Shown: positions 1-7,039, counted from the stretch's first letter. The stretch is DNA of 40,671 nucleotides from Candidatus Omnitrophota bacterium (GCA_026387315.1 JAPLLY010000059.1:1-40671); one strand, 5' to 3'. Numbers and translations are program-made. The notes: a model not told the origin generated them from the sequence alone.

Positions 1-20
1 CTAACTACATCTCTAACGAA

Positions 21-1823
21 ATGTCCGCCTGCCTCAAACGCTACTGGGGCTATACCCAGTTTCGTCCTTGGCAGGAAGACACTATCCTCGCCATTCTCGA
101 CGGACGGGAAACTCTGACCATCCTGCCCACCGGCGGCGGTAAATCTCTTTGTTTTCAACTTCCCGCTTTACTTAAAGATGGTATGGCGGTGGTTATTTCG
201 CCTTTGATTTCTTTAATGAAAGACCAGGTTGATGGCCTAAAAGACATGGGTATTTTAGCCGAATGCCTCAACTCCAGCCAGGCCGCCAGCCAGCAGCGGC
301 AGGTTATCGAGCGCATTCGCGATGGCCAGGTTAAACTCCTGTATATTTCCCCTGAACGCCTGCAAACCGAAGAGACTCTGGAGTTATTAAGATCAGCCGC
401 CTTGTCTTTTTTTGTCATTGATGAAGCCCATTGCATCAGCCATTGGGGCCATGATTTTCGGGATGAATACCGCCAGCTCGGCAGCATCAAAGATAATTTC
501 CCGGGAATAAATATCCACGCTTTTACCGCTACTGCTACCCAAGAAGTTCAGGAAGATATTCTTGGCCAGCTCAGGTTTGTTGCCCCCCGGATCAACATCG
601 CTTCAGTTGACCGCCCCAACCTGGCCTACCGGGTTATGCCCCGGCAGAGTATTATTCCTCAGCTCACCGAGGTTTTACAGAAGCATTCCAGGGAAGCCGG
701 GATTATTTATTGCCTGCGCCGCAAAGACGTGGATGACATTTCTCAAAAGCTGAATAAACTTGGATACAAGAACCTGCCTTACCACGCTGGCCTAACCGAC
801 GAAGAGCGCCATTTGAATCAGGAGCGTTTTATCCGCGAAGAAGTTAATATTATCGTCGCTACCGTAGCTTTTGGCATGGGCATCGACCGCTCGGATATTC
901 GTTTCGTGGTCCACGCCGCCATGCCCAAGAGCATCGAGCATTACCACCAGGAAACCGGGCGCGCCGGCCGGGATGGCTTGCCCTCATACTGCTACATGTT
1001 TTACGGAGGGGGCGATTTCCGGGTCTGGGAATTTTTCTCCAAACAGTCCGCCAACCGCCAGGTCATGCTGGATAAATTAAGGATCATGTATAATTTCTGC
1101 ACTCAGCCTCAATGCCGGCACAAAGTTTTCGTCAATTATTTCGGCCAACAATACCCGCAATCAACTTGTCAGGCCTGTGATTATTGCTTGGGCGAAGTGG
1201 ATATGGTCGATGATCCTCTTGAGCTCGGTCAAAAGATTCTCAATTGTGTTTCTACCGTCCGATACGGCGATGACCAGGGTTTTGGCGCCGGATACCTGTC
1301 CCACGTTTTAAAAGGAAACCTCACCGGCCAGATCGCCAGATGGGGCCATCAGCATAATTCTAATTTCGCGGCCATGCCCGGCCAAACCTTAATTTTTATT
1401 CGCTACTTGATTGAACAGCTCATCGGCCAGGGTTTCTTGGAGCGTCAGGGAGAGTATGACACTCTGGCTTTAACTGGCCTGGGCCAGCAGCTTTTAAACG
1501 GTGAAATCATTCCGATATTAGCTAAGCCCCTGGTTGCCGAGAAGAAGAAAGCCATTGCCGCCCGCCAGAAAGCCAAAAAAGCCGGCGATTTTGCCGGCGT
1601 GGACGAGGAATTATTCGAATTACTCCGCGCCAAAAGAGCCGAATTAGCCAGAAAACAAGGTGTTCCCGCCTACATTATTTTCGGCGACAGGTCTCTAAAA
1701 GATATGGCCTCCCGCAAGCCCGCCACTCAAGAAGCCTTTTCCGAGGTCTTCGGCGTCGGTGAGCACAAGCTAAAAACCTACGCCGGCCAGTTCATCAGCG
1801 TGATCAAGCAGTATGGAAAATAA
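21..1823 (+). CDS. recQ: ATP-dependent DNA helicase RecQ
   Basis: Superfamily 2 3'-5' helicase used in recombination and fork repair. The 600-residue protein has Walker A TGGGKS with Lys41, the DEAH box at residues 134-137, helicase motifs V and VI (VATVAFGMGIDRSDIR and HQETGRAGRDG), a cysteine-rich zinc-binding RQC segment (CRH...CQACDYC) and a short HRDC-like C-terminus. Length and domain order fit bacterial RecQ. The frame is open to the left edge of the window (no stop before the ATG) and no clear ribosome binding site precedes the ATG, so the true start could lie a few codons upstream. It is somewhat richer in G+C than the genes to its right. It ends just before the promoter of the LexA cassette, so it is probably a separate unit. 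Confidence 0.96.
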   Translation: MSACLKRYWGYTQFRPWQEDTILAILDGRETLTILPTGGGKSLCFQLPALLKDGMAVVISPLISLMKDQVDGLKDMGILAECLNSSQAASQQRQVIERIRDGQVKLLYISPERLQTEETLELLRSAALSFFVIDEAHCISHWGHDFRDEYRQLGSIKDNFPGINIHAFTATATQEVQEDILGQLRFVAPRINIASVDRPNLAYRVMPRQSIIPQLTEVLQKHSREAGIIYCLRRKDVDDISQKLNKLGYKNLPYHAGLTDEERHLNQERFIREEVNIIVATVAFGMGIDRSDIRFVVHAAMPKSIEHYHQETGRAGRDGLPSYCYMFYGGGDFRVWEFFSKQSANRQVMLDKLRIMYNFCTQPQCRHKVFVNYFGQQYPQSTCQACDYCLGEVDMVDDPLELGQKILNCVSTVRYGDDQGFGAGYLSHVLKGNLTGQIARWGHQHNSNFAAMPGQTLIFIRYLIEQLIGQGFLERQGEYDTLALTGLGQQLLNGEIIPILAKPLVAEKKKAIAARQKAKKAGDFAGVDEELFELLRAKRAELARKQGVPAYIIFGDRSLKDMASRKPATQEAFSEVFGVGEHKLKTYAGQFISVIKQYGK

Positions 1824-1832
1824 TATTTTTTC

Positions 1833-1862
1833 TTGACATACCACACATTTGTGTGGTATTAT
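1833..1862 (+). promoter_or_regulatory. Sigma-70 promoter with perfect inverted-repeat operator, probable LexA box
   Basis: TTGACA (1833-1838) and TATTAT (1857-1862) are separated by 18 bp. The spacer is filled by a perfect inverted repeat: left arm ATACCACACA (1838-1847), two-base centre TT, right arm TGTGTGGTAT (1850-1859). A repressor bound here would block RNA polymerase. The downstream operon contains lexA and an error-prone polymerase, so LexA autoregulation is the simplest reading. The sequence is neither the E. coli CTGT-N8-ACAG box nor the Bacillus-type GAAC-GTTC box. The promoter is seen directly; the LexA assignment is inferred. Confidence 0.8.
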
Positions 1863-1949
1863 GTAAAAGTCAAAGGCGATTTAAAAGTGTAAGAAAAAAA
1901 ACAATGTGCGAAAAAGGAACGTGCTGAAAGAGTGGAGGATGCAGAAAAA

Positions 1950-2468
1950 ATGGCAGAAATATTATATGTTCAAGGTAGAAATATTTCCATAATATCTAGG
2001 GAACAGCAGAATTACATATCTCTGACTGATATCGCTAAACACAGAAATAGCGATGCGCCTGCCGACATTGTTAAAAATTGGCTACGAAGCAGGAGCACCA
2101 TTGAATTCTTGGGCCTATGGGAGAAATTAAACAATTCCGGTTTCAAACTGGTCGAATTCGACCAGTTTAGGAATGAAGCTGGAGTGAATTATTTTGTGTT
2201 GTCTCCGCAAAAATGGATAGAGACAACGAACGCGATCGGATTGATATCTAAATCGGGCCGATGCGGCGGCACCTACGCTCATAAAGATATTGCTTTTGAG
2301 TTCGCGTCTTGGATATCGCCTCAATTTAAGCTTTATCTTATTAAGGAATTCCAGCGCTTAAAAGATCAGGAACTAAAACAGCTTGGCTGGGATATTCGGC
2401 GTAATCTTACAAAAATCAACTACCGCATACATACTGACGCCATAAAAGAAAATCTGATCCCTAACTAA
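1950..2468 (+). CDS. KilA-N domain protein, N-terminal part, cut by a premature stop
   Basis: KilA-N is a DNA-binding domain common in phage and mobile-element proteins. The fold is recognisable from YISLTDIAKH near the start, NWLRSRSTIEFLGLWEKLNN, FVLSPQKWIE and GGTYAHKDIAFEFASWIS. The ATG at 1950 is preferred because GGAGG lies at 1934-1938; a GTG at 1932 in the same frame is the alternative. The TAA at 2466-2468 falls where family members usually continue, and the same frame resumes downstream with LTKTQINNIYASEADVLN, so a single substitution (for example GAA to TAA) could have created the stop. It is the first gene after the SOS-like promoter. The KilA-N fold is clear; the functional role is unknown. 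Confidence 0.8.
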   Translation: MAEILYVQGRNISIISREQQNYISLTDIAKHRNSDAPADIVKNWLRSRSTIEFLGLWEKLNNSGFKLVEFDQFRNEAGVNYFVLSPQKWIETTNAIGLISKSGRCGGTYAHKDIAFEFASWISPQFKLYLIKEFQRLKDQELKQLGWDIRRNLTKINYRIHTDAIKENLIPN

Positions 2469-2522
2469 CTTACGAAAACGCAAATAAACAATATTTATGC
2501 TTCAGAAGCTGATGTATTAAAT

Positions 2523-2765
2523 ATGGCTTTGTTTGGTATGACAGCCGGAGATTGGCGCGACAAAAATCCAGAGAAGAAAGGCAATATTAGGGATTATGCT
2601 GATATATCGCAATTGGTATGTCTTTCAAATCTTGAGAATTTAAACGCTTTATTTATTAGTGAAGGCTTTCAGCAGGAAGAAAGATTATTAAAGTTGAATA
2701 GGATTGCCATCCAACAGATGAAATTACTCACCGATGACCGGAGACTGAAGAAGTTAGGGGGTTAA
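2523..2765 (+). pseudogene. C-terminal fragment of the same KilA-N protein
   Basis: This open frame is in the same phase as the upstream KilA-N ORF. Read from 2469 it continues the family's usual C-terminal half (ALFGMTAGDWRDKNPEKKG, NIRDYADISQLVCLSNLENL). No Shine-Dalgarno sequence precedes the ATG at 2523, so it is probably not translated independently. Unless the TAA at 2466 is read through or is a sequence error, this is the untranslated tail of a broken gene. It ends 8 bp before lexA. Confidence 0.75.
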
Positions 2766-2773
2766 GAGATATT

Positions 2774-3379
2774 ATGAAAAATAAGCCATTTTTAACCTCG
2801 AAACAGGAAAAGGTGCTTAATTTTATTCGTCAACGGATAGGGGAGAGGCTCCCTCCTACAATCCGGGAAATAGGAGAGGAGCTGGGGTTTAAATCTACCG
2901 GGACAGTCAGGGATTATTTAAAGGCTTTAATGCAGAAAGGTTTGGTGAGAAGGATGAATAATAAATCCAGGGCAATAGAATTAACTGAACGCGCGAGTTT
3001 TAATAAGATACCTATAATTGGCACGATTATGGCTGGTAAGCCGAATTTGGCTTACGAAGAAATTCAGGGTTATGTGGATGCTGATGATTTGTTTCTTGGC
3101 CGTTTAGGCTTTGATGATGTTTTTGCTTTAAGAGTCAAAGGCGACAGTATGATTGATGCAGGGATACTGGATGGCGATGTGGCGATTATTAAGAAACGCC
3201 CTAATGCCGATAATAGTGATATCGTTGCCGCGCTATTGGATAATAATGAAGTAACTCTAAAAAGGTTGCGTAGTAAAGCCGGTAAGTTCCATTTGGAAGC
3301 GGCAAACACAAATTATCCGCCAATTTTCGAAGAGTTTAAGGTAATTGGAAAATTAATTACGGTAATTAGGAAGTATTAA
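2774..3379 (+). CDS. lexA: LexA repressor (SOS regulator, S24 family)
   Basis: A 201-residue LexA with an N-terminal winged helix (TIREIGEELGFKSTGTVRDY) and a C-terminal self-cleaving peptidase domain. The Ala87-Gly88 cleavage bond (GTIMAGKP), nucleophile Ser125 (VKGDSM) and general base Lys163 (EVTLKRL) are all present, so RecA-stimulated autocleavage should work. It is the third frame in the cassette that starts at the 1833 promoter and lies upstream of a Y-family polymerase, which is a typical autoregulated LexA-polymerase arrangement. The recognition helix appears adapted to an operator unlike the E. coli one, consistent with the unusual inverted repeat at 1838-1859. Confidence 0.96.
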   Translation: MKNKPFLTSKQEKVLNFIRQRIGERLPPTIREIGEELGFKSTGTVRDYLKALMQKGLVRRMNNKSRAIELTERASFNKIPIIGTIMAGKPNLAYEEIQGYVDADDLFLGRLGFDDVFALRVKGDSMIDAGILDGDVAIIKKRPNADNSDIVAALLDNNEVTLKRLRSKAGKFHLEAANTNYPPIFEEFKVIGKLITVIRKY

Positions 3380-3385
3380 GCTAAT

Positions 3386-3694
3386 ATGAATCAAAACAGC
3401 TTTAGCCCTAAAGCCCGCTGGGATAGGTTTGAGCCGGATAAAACCGGCTTTAATCCGGATGCCTTAAATGAGCGGATTGAAGTTTTGGCGCATTTTAAAC
3501 ATGCCAAGATTTTTCCCAAAAGTTTCACCTGGAATAATCAAGAATACCAGATTCAAACTATTACTTACAACTGGCAGGAACGGCTGGGCCAGGCTTTAAT
3601 TAACTACTTTTCCGTACTTTGCGCGGGCCAAATGTATCAGATTTCATTTGATAATTCCACCTTCCGCTGGCAGATTGATAAGTTAATAGTTTAG
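3386..3694 (+). CDS. Conserved small protein of the LexA-polymerase cassette, unknown function
   Basis: A 102-residue soluble protein with no signal peptide or membrane segment. It is rich in aromatic residues and has a probable beta-strand pattern (WNNQEYQIQTITYNWQER, MYQISFDNSTFRWQIDKLIV). AGGAAG lies 12 bases before the ATG, which is 6 bp after the lexA stop. I do not recognise a family. Its place between lexA and the Y-family polymerase is reminiscent of small accessory proteins found in mutagenesis cassettes such as imuA-imuB-dnaE2 loci. Co-regulation with the polymerase is likely; a role as an accessory factor is only inference. Confidence 0.7.
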   Translation: MNQNSFSPKARWDRFEPDKTGFNPDALNERIEVLAHFKHAKIFPKSFTWNNQEYQIQTITYNWQERLGQALINYFSVLCAGQMYQISFDNSTFRWQIDKLIV

Positions 3695-3696
3695 AT

Positions 3697-3739
3697 AAGT
3701 TTTAAGCTGTAAGCTTATAGCTTAAAACTTACAGCTTAC
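3697..3739. repeat. Short palindromic repeat before the polymerase gene
   Basis: AAGTTTTAAGC (3697-3707) is complementary to GCTTAAAACTT (3720-3730), and AAGCTGTAAG nearby pairs with CTTACAGCTT. The run is built from repeated AAGCT/CTTACA words, has no T-tract, and lies 10 bp before the polymerase ATG, where no good ribosome binding site is visible. It could fold in the mRNA and limit polymerase translation, or be a dispersed repeat. Confidence 0.6.
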
Positions 3740-3749
3740 GGCTTTATTT

Positions 3750-4853
3750 ATGATTCTACACATTGATATGGATGCTTTTTTTGCCTCAATTGAGCAGGTA
3801 ATTAATCCCCGGCTTAAAGATAAGCCTTTGATTATTGGCTCCCGGGGCAACAAAACGCGCACGGTAGTTTGCGCGGCAAGTTACGCGGCTAAGGCTTTAG
3901 GGATCCATTCCGGAATGCCTTCCCAAGAGGCTTTTAGTATCTGCCCAAAACTGGAGTTTGTGGCGGCGGATCAGGCCAAGTATATCTGGACTTCAGAGCA
4001 GATATTCCAGATGCTTAAGGACTATGATTTACCCTTAAATTACGCCTCAATTGATGAGTTTCAGCTGGAGCTTGCCAGCCACCCGAACCCGCTGAATTTA
4101 GCCAAAAAAATCAAAGAGCAGATTTATGCAAACTTTAACATTACCGCTTCAGTAGGGATTGCTAAAAACTGGCTTTTGGCTAAGTTGGCTTCCAAGCTGA
4201 ATAAACCGGACGGCTTAACTTTAATTGATGATTCTAATTTTGAACAAGTTTTACGCCAAACTTCGCTAGATAAACTCTGTGGAATGGGTGGAAAAATCGG
4301 GGCCAATTTTATAGTTAGCGGCCTGAAAACCTGCTGGGATTTATACCTAAACTTACCGGGATTTTTTGACGAAAACCAGGGGGACGGTTCTCTTAAAAAG
4401 AAAACCGTCCCCGGGATTCCCAAATCCATAAGCCATTCATACACTTTACCAACAGCTCAAATAAACCCCCAGGTTATCCAAGCTTGGATTAGGTTATTAT
4501 CTGAAATGGTTGCCACCAGGCTTAGGCAGCAAAATTTAGTTAGCGCGACTGCGCATCTTTGGTTAAACGGCCCGCAAATCGGCAATTTTGGGGCCCAGAA
4601 AACGCGCCAATTGGCCACTAATGATGGTTATGAAATCTATCAAAGAACCCTTAAAATAATGGCAAAATCAGCCATGAAAAATCCCAAGATTCGGGCAATT
4701 GGGGTCACTTGCAGCAGCCTTTCCAGGAGTATCTATCAGCCCTTACTTAGCGAAGATATCCGTAGGGAGGAGCTTATCAATGCCCTAGACCGCATAAATA
4801 ACCGCTTCGGAGAGGGGTCAATTCATCCCGCGATTACTGTTTTAACTCACTAA
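3750..4853 (+). CDS. dinB: Y-family DNA polymerase (DinB / Pol IV-like)
   Basis: Error-prone translesion polymerase of 367 residues. Catalytic carboxylates are Asp6 and Asp8 (HIDMDAFFASIEQ) and Asp102-Glu103 (SIDEF); the finger motif CAASYAAKALGI and SVGIAKNWLLAKLASKLNKPDG are clear. The C-terminal part after PKSISHSYTLP corresponds to the little-finger region. Residues about 211-221 (GDGSLKKKTVP) are encoded by a 33-bp palindromic repeat inserted in frame between palm/thumb and little finger. No clear beta-clamp motif is visible at the C-terminus. It is the last gene of the LexA-controlled cassette, so damage induction is expected. It could also be labelled UmuC-like; the Y-family call is firm. 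Confidence 0.93.
   Translation: MILHIDMDAFFASIEQVINPRLKDKPLIIGSRGNKTRTVVCAASYAAKALGIHSGMPSQEAFSICPKLEFVAADQAKYIWTSEQIFQMLKDYDLPLNYASIDEFQLELASHPNPLNLAKKIKEQIYANFNITASVGIAKNWLLAKLASKLNKPDGLTLIDDSNFEQVLRQTSLDKLCGMGGKIGANFIVSGLKTCWDLYLNLPGFFDENQGDGSLKKKTVPGIPKSISHSYTLPTAQINPQVIQAWIRLLSEMVATRLRQQNLVSATAHLWLNGPQIGNFGAQKTRQLATNDGYEIYQRTLKIMAKSAMKNPKIRAIGVTCSSLSRSIYQPLLSEDIRREELINALDRINNRFGEGSIHPAITVLTH
4380..4412. repeat. In-frame palindromic element, family B, inside the polymerase gene
   Basis: Exactly 33 bp: arm GGGGACGGTTCTCTT, loop AAA, arm AAGAAAACCGTCCCC, with one mismatch between arms. The length is divisible by three and the element encodes GDGSLKKKTVP without interrupting the frame. Related elements lie at 5604-5638, 23581-23630 and 24340-24368. 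Confidence 0.85.
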
Positions 4854-5121
4854 ATAAAATATTCAATTAGAATCAAAAAATTCCAGAAATTCTATATAGA
4901 ACTCTGCCTAGAATTGTAATGAATAAAATAAGCCGGTAAGTTTAAGTAAAGAAGAAAATGCTTTTCCACAGCTTAAAAACAACCCTAAGTAACCACTTGT
5001 CTTTCATAGCGTTATAAACAGTTAGCCAAGATAAGCAAGTTAACATAAGATATATTATAGGAAGTAGCTCTATAAGATAAAATAGCGCAAAATCACCCCA
5101 AAATACCTGTTTCGGTGACAG
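4854..5121. other. Intergenic A+T-rich spacer between convergent genes
   Basis: No ORF, tRNA-like fold or strong terminator was found between the polymerase gene and the convergent UPF0251 gene. Its right edge meets a 13-bp palindrome GGTGACAGTCACC (5114-5126) that overlaps the UPF0251 stop codon and resembles the GTGAC-GTCAC hairpin at 12312-12352. Confidence 0.5.
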
Positions 5122-5454
5122 TCACCTTGTCTTTGGTAATGAATCTATGCGGGAACTGATTATAATATATTGGCCGCCTTGTATTCTTATAGTGGATCCA
5201 GTCGTTATTCCTTTAGCTACCAGGTTGTGCGCTTTCCTTAGAATTCGGCTAAAAGTCTGTTGGGATATACGCATGGATTTGGCTGCTTCTTTTTGGCTTA
5301 AACCCTGGTAATCTGCCAGCCTTAAAGCCTCAAATTCATCCATCTTTAGTCCTACTTCATCCGGCCTTCCTGGCCTGCCTCTGGGGCTAAATTGGCTGAT
5401 CTTTGGGTCAACCTTGACTATCCTATATTTCCTGGGTCTTCCGCGCGGCCGCAT
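5122..5454 (-). CDS. UPF0251 (DUF134) predicted DNA-binding protein
   Basis: A 110-residue protein with the family N-terminus MRPRGRPRKYR, the diagnostic MDEFEALRLADYQGLSQKEA segment and a sigma-like helix-turn-helix (EAAKSMRISQQTFSRILRKA), ending in IRIQGGQY. The family is predicted to bind DNA but its targets are not established. Many family members carry cysteines in the N-terminal part; this one has none, so metal binding is unlikely. It is transcribed alone from its own promoter, toward the polymerase gene. A transcriptional regulator of unknown target is the best description. Confidence 0.88.
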   Translation of the reverse strand: MRPRGRPRKYRIVKVDPKISQFSPRGRPGRPDEVGLKMDEFEALRLADYQGLSQKEAAKSMRISQQTFSRILRKAHNLVAKGITTGSTIRIQGGQYIIISSRIDSLPKTR

Positions 5455-5511
5455 TTATTTTACTTAGTTTTACCTATCTTTAACGCCCTGGTTATTTTGA
5501 GTACCTACCCA

Positions 5512-5540
5512 TAATTACCACTAAAAGCCTGAATTGTCAA
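5512..5540 (-). promoter_or_regulatory. Sigma-70 promoter of the UPF0251 gene
   Basis: On the minus strand TTGACA (5535-5540) is followed by a 17-bp spacer and TAATTA (5512-5517). The predicted start site lies about 50 bases upstream of the ATG at 5454. Confidence 0.65.
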
Positions 5541-5573
5541 GCTCAAATTTGCCTAATAAAATTATGCTTATTA

Positions 5574-5675
5574 TATTGTCTTTTTGTTCCAAACCGTAAC
5601 AAAGGGGACGGTTCTCTTTTTTAAAGAGAACCGTCCCCATGATTTAAAATTTCTATTGTCTTTTTGCTCCAAACC
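5574..5675. repeat. Family B palindrome between 22-bp direct repeats
   Basis: The palindrome at 5604-5638 has two perfect 16-base arms (GGGGACGGTTCTCTTT and its complement) around TTT. It lies between two 22-bp direct repeats, 5574-5595 and 5654-5675, that differ at one base (core TATTGTCTTTTTG). The repeats may mark a target-site or local duplication linked to insertion. Without a following T-tract the hairpin is not an obvious terminator. Confidence 0.75.
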
Positions 5676-5681
5676 TGGATT

Positions 5682-5703
5682 TTGGCATAGAATATGCTAT
5701 ACT
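5682..5703 (+). promoter_or_regulatory. Possible sigma-54 (-24/-12) or sigma-70 promoter at the rpoN start codon
   Basis: TTGGCATAGAATATGCT (5682-5698) has GG-N10-GC spacing and closely resembles the sigma-54 site at 14499-14515. An overlapping TATACT (5698-5703) could be a sigma-70 -10 box but has no good -35. Either would start transcription at about 5709-5710, the A of the rpoN ATG, which implies a leaderless message. Confidence 0.45.
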
Positions 5704-5709
5704 TGGCTC

Positions 5710-6318
5710 ATGGAGTTTCGCCAAAGAACCGAACTTAGGCATTTGATGGCACCGGCACTAACCCAGTCTCTTAAGGTGTTGACTATGACTTCCTTGGATT
5801 TAAGGAACTTGATTGAGGAAGAATTGGTCAATAATCCCTGCCTTGAAGAGGGCCCTTCTGAAGATTTCCAGCCTCCCCTGCCCCCTACTAATCATTCTAA
5901 AAGCCTGCCTCAAGATGATCTTACGGATAAAATTATCGCTAAAGAGGTTTCTTTGCAGGAAGTGCTGTTAAGGCAGTTGGGAATGTTTGTTAATACTGAC
6001 TCTGAGCTGCAAATTGGCCATGAAATTATCGGTAATATTAATGAAAATGGTTATCTTAAAGCTAGTTTAGAGGAATTGACAGTGGCCTTGAATGTGTCAA
6101 TTGAGGAAATCGCCAAAGTCTTAAGCCTTATTCAGCAATTTGAGCCATCTGGCGTTGGCTGCCGGAGTATCTCAGAGTGTTTGGCCATCCAATTAAAAAA
6201 AGATAGCGAAATCGACCCTTTGATTTTTAAAATCGTAGAAAATCACTTGGAAGATATTGCCAAGAAAAATTATTCCTTGATTGCCAAACAATTAAAAGAG
6301 TTACCTGAAAAAAATTGA
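5710..6318 (+). CDS. rpoN: RNA polymerase sigma-54 factor RpoN, N-terminal part (frameshifted)
   Basis: Sigma-54 directs RNA polymerase to -24/-12 promoters and needs an AAA+ activator. This frame holds the activator-interacting region (LMAPALTQSLKVLTMTSLDL, NLIEEELVNNPCLEEG) and the start of the core-binding domain (EIIGNINENGYLKASLEEL, QFEPSGVGCRSISECLAIQL). An upstream in-frame ATG at 5584 would add 42 residues encoded by repeat DNA and unlike the family, so 5710 is the likely start. No Shine-Dalgarno is seen. The frame ends prematurely at TGA after a run of seven A (6308-6314); removing one A restores KELPEKIESLICKILKLNPKPG and joins the second half. It is either a mutation, a homopolymer sequence error, or transcriptional slippage. 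Confidence 0.88.
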   Translation: MEFRQRTELRHLMAPALTQSLKVLTMTSLDLRNLIEEELVNNPCLEEGPSEDFQPPLPPTNHSKSLPQDDLTDKIIAKEVSLQEVLLRQLGMFVNTDSELQIGHEIIGNINENGYLKASLEELTVALNVSIEEIAKVLSLIQQFEPSGVGCRSISECLAIQLKKDSEIDPLIFKIVENHLEDIAKKNYSLIAKQLKELPEKN

Positions 6319-6337
6319 ATCTCTGATTTGTAAGATT

Positions 6338-7015
6338 TTGAAACTCAATCCTAAACCCGGCCGTAATTATTCCACTCAATTTGTCCAGCGGATTATTCCG
6401 GATGTCGCGATTAAAGAAAAAAACCAGGTTCTAGAGGTCAGCATCAATAACGAATACTTTCCCGTTATTGTTATCAGTAAAATTTATAGGCAAATGCTTA
6501 AAAAGGATAATCTTGATCCTGCTGCCAGGGAATTTATTGAAAATAAAATGCGCGCGGCCCAGGAATTATTACGAGCAGTGGGAAAAAGGGCTACTACCTT
6601 AAGAAGGGTCTCGGAAAAGTTGGTAGAGATTCAGCAGGATGCCATTAAGGAGGATCTTTCTTTTCTTAAACCTTTGACTTTCGCGGAATTGGCCCAACAG
6701 TTGGATATTCATGAGACTACGGTTTGCCGCGCGGTGATGAATAAATATATTGATACTCCTTGTGGAATAATTGCTTTAAAAGACCTTTTTACTGCTAAAA
6801 TCAATGATGGCAATGGCCAGGCGGTATCCGTAAACTACATTAAGAAAACAATTAAGGGGCTTATCGAGAATGAAGATAAAAAACACCCTTTAAGTGATGA
6901 AGATATCACTAAGCTGCTTTCAGCAAGGTTTAACCTTAAAGCTGCCCGCCGCACTGTGGCTAAGTATCGCGAAGAGTTCAAAATCCCCTCAACTGTTTTT
7001 CGCCGCATTCGTTAA
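6338..7015 (+). CDS. rpoN: RNA polymerase sigma-54 factor RpoN, C-terminal part
   Basis: Continues RpoN in the +1 frame: rest of the core-binding domain (LNPKPGRNYSTQFVQRIIPD), the segment TFAELAQQLDIHETTVCRAVMNKY that contacts DNA at the -12 region, and the C-terminal RpoN box ARRTVAKYRE that reads the -24 element. All DNA-binding parts look intact and there is no further decay, which argues that the gene was active until recently or still is. The first ATG of this frame (6338) lacks a ribosome binding site. The gene faces the convergent activator gene, whose stop is 25 bp away. Confidence 0.88.
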   Translation: MKLNPKPGRNYSTQFVQRIIPDVAIKEKNQVLEVSINNEYFPVIVISKIYRQMLKKDNLDPAAREFIENKMRAAQELLRAVGKRATTLRRVSEKLVEIQQDAIKEDLSFLKPLTFAELAQQLDIHETTVCRAVMNKYIDTPCGIIALKDLFTAKINDGNGQAVSVNYIKKTIKGLIENEDKKHPLSDEDITKLLSARFNLKAARRTVAKYREEFKIPSTVFRRIR

Positions 7016-7039
7016 TCAAGGGGCATGAATAAATTTTAA

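Noticed and set aside
5604-5638. Family B hairpin as a rho-independent terminator
   Set aside because: The stem is strong but there is no T-tract on either side; the same palindrome occurs inside reading frames.
5584-5709. N-terminal extension of RpoN from the upstream ATG
   Set aside because: The extra 42 residues are encoded by the family B palindrome and its flanking repeats and do not resemble any sigma-54 N-terminus, which starts naturally at the ATG at 5710.
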